A stretch of 64,000 nt of DNA from Actinomadura sp. WMMA1423 (GCF_006547145.1 NZ_CP041244.1:1302001-1366000); one strand, 5' to 3'; positions 1 to 9,079 are shown, counted from the first letter of the stretch. Notes: generated by a model from the sequence alone, not told the origin. A program made the numbers and translations.

Positions 1-183
1 GAGCATGCCCGAGTGCTGCGCGCGGACGGCAGGGCCGTCGAGGGGCTCTACGCCACCGGCAACGCGTCCGCCGCGGTGATGGGAAACGAGTACGCCGGAG
101 CCGGCGCCACGATCGGTCCCGCAATCACCTTCGGCTACGTCGCCGCCCGCCACGCTGCGGCTCGTCCCGCCGTGACGCGGTAG
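1..183 (+). CDS. kstD: 3-ketosteroid delta1-dehydrogenase, C-terminal end (partial)
   Basis: Only the last 60 codons are in the window, and the 5' part lies to the left. The frame reads a C-terminal FAD-binding signature, GLYATGN followed by [19 protein letters not shown], and stops at TAG 181-183. This Gly-rich block with the GAGATIGPA core is typical of the FAD-dependent KstD family, which introduces the 1,2 double bond into ring A of 3-ketosteroids. The convergent kshAB genes just downstream, encoding the enzyme that acts with KstD to open ring B, support the call. A fumarate-reductase-type 3-ketosteroid delta4-dehydrogenase is the main alternative, because its C-terminus is similar. Confidence 0.8.
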   Translation, partial: EHARVLRADGRAVEGLYATGNASAAVMGNEYAGAGATIGPAITFGYVAARHAAARPAVTR

Positions 184-203
184 CGGCCCGCTCCCCGGAA
201 CAG

Positions 204-234
204 AAGGGCTCGGCGGCAGTGCCGCCGAGCCCTT
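204..234. terminator. Bidirectional hairpin terminator between kstD and kshB
   Basis: A perfect 15-bp inverted repeat (arms 204-218 and 220-234, AAGGGCTCGGCGGCA and its complement) lies between the convergent ends of kstD and kshB. No long T-tract follows on either strand, as is usual in high-GC actinomycetes. It probably serves both transcripts. Confidence 0.75.
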
Positions 235-275
235 CCCCACTCCCCCGCCCGGGAGATTGCGTTCGTCGGTCTCGT

Positions 276-1322
276 TCAGTCGTAGGTGACTTCGACGTCC
301 TCGGTCACGGGCAGGGACTGGCAGCCCAGTACCCAGCCCTCGGCGAGGTCCTCCTCTTCGAGGACGTCGTTGCGCAGCATCTTCACCTCGCCGGAGACCA
401 CCTGGCAGGCGCATGCGCTGCACGCGCCCTCGCGGCAGGAGAACGGCGCCCTCACGCCGTTGGCCAGCAGAACGTCGAGCAGCCGGGTCCCGGACGGCCA
501 GGCAAGGGAGTGCCGCTCGCCGTCGATGGTGACCGTCATCCGTGCGTCCGCGTCGCCGCTGGACGCCGCGGGGAGCGGTGCAGGCTCGGCGAACGGGTCG
601 CCGGTGAGTGAGTGGAAGCGCTCCACGATCACTCTTTCCCGTGGTAGGCCGACGACCCGCATCGCGTCCGCGACCGCGTCCATGAACGGTTCCGGACCGC
701 AGACGAACGCGGCGTCCCGGTCCGCGTGCGGGGCGGCGAGAGCGGCCAGGGCGGGGGCCGTGGGCAGCCCCTGGACGCTCTCCAGCCAGTGGACGACCTG
801 GAGCCGCCCGGGATGGCGCTCCACCAGCCGGCGCAGTTCGGCGGCGAAGATCACCGATGACTCGTCGCGGTTGGCGTAGCACAGCACCGCGCTCCCCTCG
901 GGGCGCGCCAGTACCGCCTTGATGATGGACATCACCGGTGTGATGCCGCTGCCGCCGGCGAAGAGGAGGAGGCGGCCGTCCAGCCGCTCCGGCGTGAACA
1001 GGCCCGCCGGGGGCAGCACCTGGAGAGTGTCGCCCGGGCGGACGTGGTCGCAGATCCAGTTCGACCCGGTTCCGCCGGAGACCCGCTTCACCGTGATCTT
1101 CATGTGCGGGTCCACACCCGGTGCGCTGGACAGCGAGTAGCAGCGGGCGGTCCCCGAGCCGTCGGCGGCCGGTATCCGCACCGTCAGGAACTGGCCCGGC
1201 CGGTGGTCGAACCGGTCGCGTACTTCCTCGGGCGCTTCGAGCACCAGGGACCGGGCGTCCCGGGTCTCGTCGATGACGTCCAGGACCGTCACCGTGCAGG
1301 CCCCGATATCGGTCACGGTCAA
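276..1322 (-). CDS. kshB: 3-ketosteroid 9alpha-hydroxylase, reductase component KshB
   Basis: A 348-residue class IB oxygenase reductase passes electrons from NAD(P)H through FAD and a plant-type [2Fe-2S] centre to the Rieske oxygenase KshA. The FAD-binding motif RCYSLSSAP is near residue 60, and the NAD-binding FAGGSGITPV follows. The C-terminal ferredoxin domain has Cys296, Cys301, Cys304 and Cys334 in the canonical Cx4Cx2Cx29C spacing. The gene overlaps the kshA stop by 4 bases (TTGA), so it starts at TTG 1322, or at the GTG two codons later. Coupling to kshA and the convergent kstD favour a steroid role. The same architecture also occurs in phenylacetyl-CoA and other ring-oxygenase reductases, so the substrate is inferred from context. 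Confidence 0.87.
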   Translation of the reverse strand: MTVTDIGACTVTVLDVIDETRDARSLVLEAPEEVRDRFDHRPGQFLTVRIPAADGSGTARCYSLSSAPGVDPHMKITVKRVSGGTGSNWICDHVRPGDTLQVLPPAGLFTPERLDGRLLLFAGGSGITPVMSIIKAVLARPEGSAVLCYANRDESSVIFAAELRRLVERHPGRLQVVHWLESVQGLPTAPALAALAAPHADRDAAFVCGPEPFMDAVADAMRVVGLPRERVIVERFHSLTGDPFAEPAPLPAASSGDADARMTVTIDGERHSLAWPSGTRLLDVLLANGVRAPFSCREGACSACACQVVSGEVKMLRNDVLEEEDLAEGWVLGCQSLPVTEDVEVTYD

Positions 1323-2497
1323 CTCTCGGCCTTCACGGGCTTGGGCTCGACCTTGACGGTGCGACCGGCGGCGATGTTCTCCTGCACCTGCCGCTCCCAG
1401 AACTCGTTGGCCCGCTCGGTGTCGATCTCGTACTCGAACCGCCGTGTCATCTCAGCGGTGACGTCCTCGACGTCGACGTAGAACTGCTCGTACCAGCGGC
1501 GCAGTTGGTAGACCGGCCCGTCCTCCTCGCACAGCAGCGGATTGTCGATCTTGGCCTTGTTCCGCCAGATCTCCACGTCCTGGAGGAAGCCCTTCTCCAC
1601 GCCGGCGGCGAACCCCTCCGCCATCTGCTCGGCCTCGTCCATCGTCACGCCCTCCTGCTTCTTGACCATCACGCCCCACTGGAGGACGAAGCTGGTCGGC
1701 GAAACGGGGTAGTGGCAGTTGATCAGAATGGACTCGGTGGTCACACCGCCGCCGGTGCCCGTCATCGGATTGATCATGTAGGACGGCCCGTAGTAGGAGG
1801 CCTCCGAGAGGTTCGTCCGCTCATCGCCCGAGTAGTGCGTCCCCAGGTCCACGTCCGGACGGGACTTGCCGTTCATGTACTGGCTGGCGATGTGGCCCTC
1901 GAAGACGTTTTTGAAATAGGTCGGGAACGAGTAGTGGACATAGAAGAAGTGGGCCATGTCCACCACGTTGTCGACGATCTCCCGGCAGTGGGAGCCCTCG
2001 ATCAGGACGCTGTCCCACGTCCAGGAGGTCCATTCGTCCGAGCCCACCTCCGCGATCTCCGGGATGGTCACCTCGGGCGGCGGCGGATTGCCCTGCGGAT
2101 CGTTCCACACGAACAACTGGCCGTTGCGTTCCAGCGTTGTCCAGGCCTTGGTCCGCGCCCGCGGCGGCACCCGGCGGGAGTAGGGGATTCCGGCGCACCG
2201 GCCGTTGCCGGCCCAGCGCCAGTCATGGAAGGGACAGGCGATCGCGTCACCCTTGATCTCGCCCTGAGTGAGGTCCCCGCCCATGTGCGGGCAGTAGGCG
2301 TTCAGCGCGTTGAGCTTGCCGGTGCTGTCGGCGAAGACGACTAGCATGGTTCCGAACGCCTCCACCGCGTGGGGCTTGCCGTCGTCGAACCGGTCCCTCA
2401 GGCCGAGGCAGTGCCAGCCGCGCGCGTACCGGGTGGGCGGTGCGGCCGCCTCGATCACGCGAACCTCGTCGTCCAGGGCGTGCTGGGATGTGGTCAC
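1319..2497 (-). CDS. kshA: 3-ketosteroid 9alpha-hydroxylase, Rieske oxygenase component KshA
   Basis: A 392-residue Rieske mononuclear iron oxygenase. The Rieske [2Fe-2S] ligands are Cys69-x-His71 (YCPHMGG) and Cys88-x2-His91 (CPFHDW). The catalytic iron site follows as DNVVDMAHFFYVH, with His183 and His188 preceded by the bridging Asp180. In family members this enzyme hydroxylates C9 of 3-keto-4-ene or 1,4-diene steroids, and with KstD this causes spontaneous ring B opening. The KshA-specific stretch around the iron site and the immediate kshB partner make this a firm call. The 194 bases upstream contain the putative promoter, but I see no clear KstR-type operator (TnnAACnnGTTnnA). Confidence 0.9.
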   Translation of the reverse strand: MTTSQHALDDEVRVIEAAAPPTRYARGWHCLGLRDRFDDGKPHAVEAFGTMLVVFADSTGKLNALNAYCPHMGGDLTQGEIKGDAIACPFHDWRWAGNGRCAGIPYSRRVPPRARTKAWTTLERNGQLFVWNDPQGNPPPPEVTIPEIAEVGSDEWTSWTWDSVLIEGSHCREIVDNVVDMAHFFYVHYSFPTYFKNVFEGHIASQYMNGKSRPDVDLGTHYSGDERTNLSEASYYGPSYMINPMTGTGGGVTTESILINCHYPVSPTSFVLQWGVMVKKQEGVTMDEAEQMAEGFAAGVEKGFLQDVEIWRNKAKIDNPLLCEEDGPVYQLRRWYEQFYVDVEDVTAEMTRRFEYEIDTERANEFWERQVQENIAAGRTVKVEPKPVKAES

Positions 2498-2621
2498 GGG
2501 AGAACTCCAGGATCGGGGCCCGGCGGAGCCGGACAGGGCGGGAATGCGGTGCGATCACCGTCCGGTTGTGACGTGCATCTCCTGGAGAACGACGCTAGGT
2601 CGCGGTGCGGCGGGCGGCCAT

Positions 2622-2648
2622 GGAACCTCCCAATGGGCGGGAGGCTCC
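2622..2648 (-). terminator. Candidate hairpin terminator of the glycosidase operon
   Basis: GGAACCTCCC (2622-2631) and GGGAGGCTCC (2639-2648) form a 10-bp stem with one G-U pair. It lies about 45 bases past the stop of the GH3 gene and before the kshA start, the expected place for the operon terminator. There is no T-tract. Confidence 0.45.
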
Positions 2649-2691
2649 ATCGTCGGGGGTGTTCACCGCTGCGGAGAGCGAGGGGTTGTGG

Positions 2692-4914
2692 TCACACGGT
2701 CCGGCTCAGTTCGATCAGCTCGGCCAGCCGGTCATCGTCGATCGCGAAGCCGGTGAAGCTCAGGAAGCGCCGCATGGGCATGGAGGCGATCATGCGCAGC
2801 TGATCGGCGTTCTCTTCGGACGCACCGGCCTGCTCCTCCGTCATTCCCGCGCTGAGGAGTTCCAGAAGCGCCGGACCGACCGCGGAGTGGGAGAACCACT
2901 CGTCGACGGTCGAGTCCAATGAGAGCACCGTGGCGACGGTGTCGCCGGGCAGGGTGATCGTCTGTTCCGTGATGGTGCGCGCCGCGTTCTCGCCGATCTG
3001 AACGGTGTACTCGCCGGCGGCGACCGTCCAGCGCCCGAGCTCGATGTCGTAGTACGCGAACGCCCGGCGGTCCAGCTCCAACTCGACGCGGCGGGACTCC
3101 CCCGGTTCGAGGGCGACCTTGCTGAAGGCCCGCAACTCGCGAGCGGGCCGCCGCACGGGTCCCGCATCGGTGGCGACGTAGACCTGGATGACGTGCTTGC
3201 CTACTCGCTCTCCGATGTTCGTGACCGTGAGGGAGACGGTGGCGGTGTCGTCACCGGTGCGCGTGACGGCAAGGTCCCGGGTTTGGAAGGACGTATAGGA
3301 GAGGCCGTGACCGAACGGGTAGCGGACGGGGACGTCCACGGTCTCGTAGTAGCGGTAGCCGACCATGACTCCTTCGCCGTACCGGACGTGCCCCTGCTCG
3401 CCCGGGAAGTTGAGGTGGCTGGGGTTGTCCTGAAGCCGCAGCGGAATCGTCTCCGCGAGCCGTCCCGAAGGGTTGGCGACACCGAACAGCAGGTCGGCGA
3501 TGGCGCTCCCGCCCGCCTGTCCGAGCAGCCATCCTTCGAGAATCGCGTCGACACCGTCGTGCCAGCCCTCCAGGGATACGACACCGCCGTTGGACAGCAC
3601 GACGACGGTGCGCAGGGCTGTGGCCGCGACGGCGCGGATGAGCTCCACCTGGTCTGCGGGCAGCTCAAGGGTCTCGCGGTCGATGCCCTCGGTCTCGGGT
3701 TCGGAGGCCGCGAAGACGATCGCGATGTCGGCGTCCGCTGCGACCCGCACCGCCTCCTCACGCCCGCCGGAGCCTACCCCGCGAGCATGGGCCACCGTCT
3801 GTCCCCGGGCATCCGCGAGATCCTGCATCGCCTTGAGCGCCGTGTCGACGCGCGCGGCGTGTACGTGCGAGCTGCCGCCGCCCTGGTACCGGGGCGAGGT
3901 CGCGGACTCTCCGATGACCGCGATGCGCCGCACCGACGACGCGAAGGGCAGGACCGGCCCGTCGTTCTTCAGGAGCACGGCGCAGTCCGCCGCAAGGGTC
4001 CGTGCCAGGGCGTGATGCCCGTGCAGGTCGACGTCCCCGGTCGCCGTGACCGCACGGTCGGCGAGGGCCAGCACACGGCGGACCGCCTCGTCGACGGCGG
4101 CCTCGTCGAGGTCGCCGTCGCGCACGGCCGCCACGATGGCCCGGTCTCCGGCGCCGCCGGTACCGGGCATCTCCAGGTCCAGACCGGCGGCCAGCGAGGC
4201 GACCCGGTCCGCGACCGCGCCCCAGTCGGAGACGACGGCGCCGCCGAATCCCCACTCGGCGCGCAGCAGGTCGGTGAGCAGCCACCGGTGCTCCGCCGCG
4301 GGGACGCCGTTGACGCTGTTGTAGGAGCACATCACGGTCGCGGGAGCCGCCTCGGTCACCACGCGCTCGAAAGCGGGCAGGTAGATCTCGCGCAGCGTCC
4401 GCTCGTCGACGTCCGCGCTGATCCGCATGCGCTCGGTCTCCTGGTTGTTGGCCGCGAAGTGCTTGACCGAGGCGCCCGGTCCCTCGGCCTGCACGGCGCG
4501 GACGTGCGCGGCGCCCAGGATGCCGGAGATCAGAGGGTCCTCGGAGTAGTACTCGAAGTTGCGGCCGCACAGCGGCGACCGCTTGATGTTCACTCCCGGG
4601 CCGAGGACGACGGACACGCCGAAGGCACGCGCCTCCCGTCCGACGGCGGCTCCGACGCGTGCGGCCACGTCGGCGTCCCAGCTGGAGCCGACGGCCACCG
4701 CGGGCGGGAAGCAGGTCGCGGGCAGACTCTCGTTGATGCCGAGGTGGTCGGCGTCACCGGGCTGCCTGCGGATTCCATGCGGGCCGTCGGTGAGCACCAG
4801 CGACGGGACGCCCGCCTCGTCGAGCGGCTCGGTGGTCCAGAAGTCCCGTCCGGAGAGCAGGGAAGCCTTCTGCTCCAGGGTGAGGTCGCGAGGGTCGATG
4901 CGCGGCACTACCAC
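2692..4914 (-). CDS. Glycoside hydrolase family 3 beta-glycosidase
   Basis: A 740-residue GH3 enzyme, probably a beta-glucosidase or beta-xylosidase. The N-terminal barrel carries VLTDGPHGIRRQ (residues 40-51), KHFAANNQETERM (151-163) and GGAVVSDWGAV, where Asp230 is the expected nucleophile. The alpha/beta sandwich and a C-terminal fibronectin III-like domain (HVIQVYVATDAG onwards) follow. A further helical tail of about 80 residues ends the protein. No signal peptide is visible, so it likely acts in the cytoplasm on imported glycosides. It is the last gene of an operon with the GH78 enzyme (25-base gap) and an MFS transporter. The start could be GTG 4914 or GTG 4908; the AAAGGA site fits the second better. 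Confidence 0.88.
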   Translation of the reverse strand: MVVPRIDPRDLTLEQKASLLSGRDFWTTEPLDEAGVPSLVLTDGPHGIRRQPGDADHLGINESLPATCFPPAVAVGSSWDADVAARVGAAVGREARAFGVSVVLGPGVNIKRSPLCGRNFEYYSEDPLISGILGAAHVRAVQAEGPGASVKHFAANNQETERMRISADVDERTLREIYLPAFERVVTEAAPATVMCSYNSVNGVPAAEHRWLLTDLLRAEWGFGGAVVSDWGAVADRVASLAAGLDLEMPGTGGAGDRAIVAAVRDGDLDEAAVDEAVRRVLALADRAVTATGDVDLHGHHALARTLAADCAVLLKNDGPVLPFASSVRRIAVIGESATSPRYQGGGSSHVHAARVDTALKAMQDLADARGQTVAHARGVGSGGREEAVRVAADADIAIVFAASEPETEGIDRETLELPADQVELIRAVAATALRTVVVLSNGGVVSLEGWHDGVDAILEGWLLGQAGGSAIADLLFGVANPSGRLAETIPLRLQDNPSHLNFPGEQGHVRYGEGVMVGYRYYETVDVPVRYPFGHGLSYTSFQTRDLAVTRTGDDTATVSLTVTNIGERVGKHVIQVYVATDAGPVRRPARELRAFSKVALEPGESRRVELELDRRAFAYYDIELGRWTVAAGEYTVQIGENAARTITEQTITLPGDTVATVLSLDSTVDEWFSHSAVGPALLELLSAGMTEEQAGASEENADQLRMIASMPMRRFLSFTGFAIDDDRLAELIELSRTV

Positions 4915-4939
4915 GTTCCTTTCATGAGCGGTCGAATGG

Positions 4940-7429
4940 TCAGGGCCGCCGGGCGGCGGGTGCGATCGCGGCCTCCAGGTCCGCCTTCAGCTCGCCGGAT
5001 GCGCCGGGGACGTACTCCATGAGGACGTTGAGGGAGACGGCGGCGGCCTCCGGCGCGGTGCCGTCGATCGGGACACCGGGAAAGTGCTTGGCGAAGACGC
5101 CGGTGAGGCGGCGCCAGACGGCCGGGTCGCCGGCCAGGGTCCGGAGCGGAGTGTCGAGGTCGTAGTCGGCGCCGCCGCCGGGCTCATCCGGCAGGTCGTA
5201 CCTCCAGGAGTGGCTCCCCGCCCGCACGGTCTCGACGAGGGAGGCCGGATGCAGCGGCAGGACCACCGTCGCCTCCGTACCGTCGGGTACGACGACGTCG
5301 ACGTGCATGCGGCGGTCGGCCGTCCGCCAGGCGACCTCGACCCGGCCTTGCGCCGTCTCGTGGCGGACGGTCGCGTAGGTGAGGCCGCCACCCGGTCGCG
5401 GCGCGATGCGCATGGTCCGGTAGCCGGGTTCAAGGGGGGTCAACCCGCCCACGACACGGTGCAGCCAGTCGGCGACGGCACCGAGCGCGTAATGGTTGAG
5501 CGACGTCATCCCCGAGGGATTGACGGTCCCGTCCGGACCGATCGAGTCCCACCGTTCCCAGATCGTCGTCGCTCCCATCGTCACCGGATAGAGGAAGGAC
5601 GGGCAGCCGGTCTCGAGCAGCAGCAGATACGCCTCGTCCAGGTGGCCGGTGTCGCTGAGCGCGTGCAGGACGAGCGGCGTCCCTGCGAAGCCGGTCGAGA
5701 TCCGGTATCCCGCCTCGGCCACGAGCGCCGCCAGCCGCCTCCCGGCCCGCTCGCGCTGGCCGGCGTCCAGAAGGCCGAAAAGGATCGCCAGGGAGTAGGC
5801 CGTGACCGTCTCGCCGGCGACCCGGCCGGCCGGTGTGACGTACTCGCGGCGGAACGCCTCCCGTACCCGGTCGGCGAGCGGGGCGAAGTGCGCCGCATCC
5901 TGCTCGTCGCCGAGCAGGGCGGCGGTGTCGGCCAGGCGCCGCGCGGTCCGGCACAGGTAGGCCGCCGCGACCAGGTGCCGGTCGGTCTTTCCGCCTGCCG
6001 GGTTGTCCGCGGGCGCGTCGGGGTCGAGCCAGTCGCCGAACTGGAACCCGCTGCTCCACAGGGAGTTCTCGTCCAGCAGCGCCTCCACGCTGCGGACGAA
6101 CGCCGTCATCGACGCGTAGCTCCGCCGCAGGATCTCCAGGTCGCCGTACTCCCGGTACAAGCTCCAGGGGACACCCACGGCCGCGTCACTCCACAGCGCC
6201 GTCGGCGGTGACGGCGTGGACAGCACGTCGGGCACCACCCATGGCACGTGGCCCTTCTCGTTCTGCTCGGCGGCCAGGTCCGCCAGCCAGGAGCCCAGAA
6301 CGCCGCGGACGTCGTACAGGAAGGCTGCGGTCGGGGCGAAGGCGTTGATGTCGCCGGTCCACCCCAGCCGCTCGTCCCGTTGGGGGCAGTCGGTCGGCAC
6401 GCCGACGAAGTTGTCCCGCATGGACCACACGACGTTGGAGTGCAGCCGGTTCACGCGCTCGTCGGAGGTCTCGAACCATCCGGTGCGGACCATGTCGCTG
6501 TGCACGACGATCGCCGTCAGCGCGCCGGGGAGCAGTTCGCCGGGATACCCGTCGACCTCGACGTACCGGAATCCGTGGAAGGTGAAGCGCGGTTCCCACA
6601 CCTCGGGACCGTCTCCGCGCAGGATGTAGCGGTCCGTCGCTTCCGCCGTGCGCAGCGTCTCCGTCTCCAGTTCGCCGCCGGCCAGCACTTCCGCGTGGCG
6701 GAGCGTCACCATGCGGCCGGCCTCGCCGGACACGGTCAGCCGGGTCCACCCGGAGACGTTCTGCCCGAAGTCGACGATCGTCTTGCCGGAAGGGCTCGTC
6801 GAGACGGCGACGGGAGACAGCTCTTCAATCCGGCGGATGGGCGGACCGACCGGGGTGACGAGCGTGCCCGTGTCCCAGTCGAAGAGCTCCGCCGGCATCC
6901 AGGAGCCGTCGTCGAAACCCGGACGGCTCCAGCCCTCGGGCTCCAGGCGCGCGTCATGGGTTTCGCCGTCGTAAAGGCCGTTGGCCAGGACCGCACCGGT
7001 TCCGGCGGTGAACGACCGGTCCGTCCCGATCACTTCGGTACGGTCGCGGAACTCGAGTTCGAGTTGCAGGAAGAGCGCCGGACGGTCGGTGTAGTGCGCG
7101 CATCTTCCCTCGAACCCGAGACGGCCGGCCGCCCAGCCCTCGCCGACGATCGCGCCGAGCGCGTTCGCTCCCGGTTCGATCAGGTCCGTGACATCGTGAC
7201 GGTCGATGTTCAGCCGATGACGGTACGACGTCCATCCGGGCGCGAGGACCTCATCACCGACACGGGTTCCGTTGAGGTGCGGCTCCACGATACCGAGCGC
7301 CGTCGCGTACAGCATGGCGCGGTGCGGGCGGGCGTCCACGGTGAACTCGCGGCGGAAATAGGGCGCCGGTCCGCCGGGCGCTCCAGGCGCCGGGGATGTG
7401 ATGAAGGCTGCCGACCAGGTTCGTGACAT
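4940..7429 (-). CDS. Glycoside hydrolase family 78 alpha-L-rhamnosidase
   Basis: An 829-residue multidomain enzyme of the bacterial alpha-L-rhamnosidase type, removing terminal rhamnose from glycosides. N-terminal sandwich domains contain LYATALGIVEPHLNG (residues 40-54) and LAPGWTSYRHRL (62-73). The (alpha/alpha)6 catalytic domain begins near residue 330 and carries VPTDCPQRDERLGWTGD (344-360), which holds the acidic catalytic residues of the family. No secretion signal is seen. About 85 residues after the usual C-terminal domain form an acidic helical tail. The neighbours, an MFS importer and a GH3 beta-glycosidase, suggest stepwise removal of rhamnose and then glucose from imported plant-type rhamnosides. 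A GAGGGG-type site precedes the ATG. Confidence 0.88.
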   Translation of the reverse strand: MSRTWSAAFITSPAPGAPGGPAPYFRREFTVDARPHRAMLYATALGIVEPHLNGTRVGDEVLAPGWTSYRHRLNIDRHDVTDLIEPGANALGAIVGEGWAAGRLGFEGRCAHYTDRPALFLQLELEFRDRTEVIGTDRSFTAGTGAVLANGLYDGETHDARLEPEGWSRPGFDDGSWMPAELFDWDTGTLVTPVGPPIRRIEELSPVAVSTSPSGKTIVDFGQNVSGWTRLTVSGEAGRMVTLRHAEVLAGGELETETLRTAEATDRYILRGDGPEVWEPRFTFHGFRYVEVDGYPGELLPGALTAIVVHSDMVRTGWFETSDERVNRLHSNVVWSMRDNFVGVPTDCPQRDERLGWTGDINAFAPTAAFLYDVRGVLGSWLADLAAEQNEKGHVPWVVPDVLSTPSPPTALWSDAAVGVPWSLYREYGDLEILRRSYASMTAFVRSVEALLDENSLWSSGFQFGDWLDPDAPADNPAGGKTDRHLVAAAYLCRTARRLADTAALLGDEQDAAHFAPLADRVREAFRREYVTPAGRVAGETVTAYSLAILFGLLDAGQRERAGRRLAALVAEAGYRISTGFAGTPLVLHALSDTGHLDEAYLLLLETGCPSFLYPVTMGATTIWERWDSIGPDGTVNPSGMTSLNHYALGAVADWLHRVVGGLTPLEPGYRTMRIAPRPGGGLTYATVRHETAQGRVEVAWRTADRRMHVDVVVPDGTEATVVLPLHPASLVETVRAGSHSWRYDLPDEPGGGADYDLDTPLRTLAGDPAVWRRLTGVFAKHFPGVPIDGTAPEAAAVSLNVLMEYVPGASGELKADLEAAIAPAARRP

Positions 7430-7450
7430 GGAGACGTTCCCCTCTTCGGA

Positions 7451-8761
7451 TCAGCGGACGGCCCGGACGCGCAGGACGATCAGGCCGCCGGCCAGGGTGC
7501 AAGCGGCCGCGACGATGTACAGCAGCGAATAGTTCTTGCCCTCCCCCGCCGCCACGCCGATCCCGAGGAACACCGGCGCGATGAGCGGAGCGACGGCCTG
7601 CGGGATCGTCGCGGCGAAGTTGAAGATGCTCGTGTATCGCCCGGCCTCGGTGCCGCGCTCGGGCAGCACGTCCAGCAGGAGCGCCTGGTCGACCGCGGCG
7701 AACGCCCCGATCCCCAGCGAACAGGCGAGCGAGCCGGCGAACAGCGCCGGAACGGCGGTGGCCAACGCCATCGTCACGGCGCCGACCGAGAACACCAGGG
7801 CCCCGGCCAGCACGAACACGCGGCGGCGCCGCAGCCGGTCCGAGAGGAAACCGCCTCCGACCGCCCCCAGCGCGGTGGCGACCACCCCCAGGCCGGCGAG
7901 GGCCGCGATGGTGCCCGCTACCTCCTCCACACTCACCCCGAGCCGCGACGCGAAGAAGAACGCCGTGAACGTCGTGTTGAAGGTGAGCCCGAAGTAGAAC
8001 AGGAACCGGCCGAGCCAGTTCCAGAAGTAGTCGGGGTACCTGCGCGGATCGAAGACGTACTTGCGGGCGAGCGACAGGGCCGTCAACGGCTCGCCGGCCT
8101 CCATCGTCCGGCTGTCCTCCTCGTGGACGAAGACGACGAACAACGTCGCCAGGACGACGCCGAAGATCCCCGGCACCAGGAACAGCAGCAGGGCGTTGCC
8201 TGTGATGGCTCCCGCCATGACCACGCCCAGGACGGGCCCGATCTGCTGAGTGAATCCGACGAGGCCCGCGACCTTGCCGCGCTGCGACTCGGGGAGGCGG
8301 TCGGCCTGGGAGTTGACCAGGGCTCCCACCACCGAGCCCCATCCGAGCTGCGCCAGGATCCATCCGAGCCCGAGGAGTGGGACGTTCGCGGCGAGCGCCA
8401 TGACCACCAGGGAGACGACGCCGACGACCATCCCCCCGATCATGAACGGGCGGCGCCGTCCCAGCCGGCAGCGGGTCCGGTCGCTGAGCACCCCGAGCAG
8501 CGGCGCGGTCAGGACGGAGAAGGCGGCGCCCGCACCGGTGACGTACCCCAGGTACTCCTCGTGCCCCGGTGCCAGCTTGTCGATCCTGACGGAAAGCGAG
8601 ATCGCCAGCGGGGTGATGAACGCGACCCAGACGCCGAACTGGGCGAGCACCATCAGCCAGATGTAGGAGGCGCCGACCGGTGGCAACTCCTCCGCGTCGA
8701 GGTCTGCCGCGTGTGCTGGGAGCGGCTTGCGCACCCGGCCGCTAGCCGGCACGGGGCGCAT
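7451..8761 (-). CDS. MFS sugar/glycoside transporter
   Basis: An approximately 436-residue, 12-segment major facilitator permease. The loop after helix 2 carries SDRTRCRLGRRRPF, as in glycoside-pentoside-hexuronide and sucrose-type symporters, and the central loop has HEEDSRTMEAGEP. It is the promoter-proximal intact gene of the operon with GH78 and GH3, so it probably imports the glycoside. The start is uncertain. An ATG at 8761 has a weak TGGAG in front, and the frame stays open to a TTG at 8803 and also offers a GTG at 8740. All three lie inside or beside the remnant of a GH1 gene in another frame, so the native start and ribosome site may have been lost in the deletion that truncated GH1. 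Confidence 0.82.
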   Translation of the reverse strand: MRPVPASGRVRKPLPAHAADLDAEELPPVGASYIWLMVLAQFGVWVAFITPLAISLSVRIDKLAPGHEEYLGYVTGAGAAFSVLTAPLLGVLSDRTRCRLGRRRPFMIGGMVVGVVSLVVMALAANVPLLGLGWILAQLGWGSVVGALVNSQADRLPESQRGKVAGLVGFTQQIGPVLGVVMAGAITGNALLLFLVPGIFGVVLATLFVVFVHEEDSRTMEAGEPLTALSLARKYVFDPRRYPDYFWNWLGRFLFYFGLTFNTTFTAFFFASRLGVSVEEVAGTIAALAGLGVVATALGAVGGGFLSDRLRRRRVFVLAGALVFSVGAVTMALATAVPALFAGSLACSLGIGAFAAVDQALLLDVLPERGTEAGRYTSIFNFAATIPQAVAPLIAPVFLGIGVAAGEGKNYSLLYIVAAACTLAGGLIVLRVRAVR

Positions 8762-8858
8762 GCTCCATCGGCCAGTGGTCGCTGAGCGTGTTGTTGCCCT
8801 CAAGCTGATGACCGGCGGTCGCGGCGCCCCACAGGAAGCCTTCGGGAAATCGGGTCAT
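8742..8858 (-). pseudogene. 5' remnant of a GH1 beta-glycosidase
   Basis: Read on the minus strand from ATG 8858, the 38-codon frame gives MTRFPEGFLWGAATAGHQLE and then GNNTLSDHWPMEHAP before TAG at 8742. FP-GFLWGAATA-xQ-EG is the N-terminal signature of GH1 glycosidases, whose full length is near 440-480 residues. Only the first strand-helix unit remains, and the sequence then runs straight into the MFS gene. This is direct evidence that the operon once began with a GH1 enzyme now lost by deletion. The stump may still supply the translation start region for the transporter. Confidence 0.8.
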
Positions 8859-8955
8859 GGACGGCCTTCCGGATCGACTCGGCTCGCAGGCCGGCGTGCC
8901 TCGTCCGCCCGGCGGCCGCAGCGGCTCGTCTTCCGGACGGGGAGCGTTTCACGCC

Positions 8956-8978
8956 AAAACCTAGCGATACTTGGTTTT
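8956..8978. promoter_or_regulatory. Candidate TetR operator for the glycosidase operon
   Basis: AAAACCTAG (8956-8964), five spacer bases, then CTTGGTTTT (8970-8978) form an imperfect inverted repeat (8 of 9 positions pair). It lies between the leftward GH1-remnant/MFS operon and the rightward TetR gene, where an autoregulatory operator would sit. Confidence 0.5.
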
Positions 8979-9079
8979 CATGTCCAGGCCGCGTCGCCCG
9001 CGCCCGCTCGAGCGGCTCGGCCGCATGCGGTCCGTACCGGGTTTCCGGAGATCATCCGGCCTGGAGTACGGTTCTGCAG

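Noticed and set aside
2571..2590. Short palindrome TCTCCTGGAGA before kshA as a KstR site
   Set aside because: It does not match the known KstR pattern and an 11-bp palindrome is expected by chance at this GC content.
3193..5022. 609-codon rightward frame opposite the GH3 gene
   Set aside because: Composition (Gly/Arg/Asp/Val-rich without motif) is typical of an antisense shadow.
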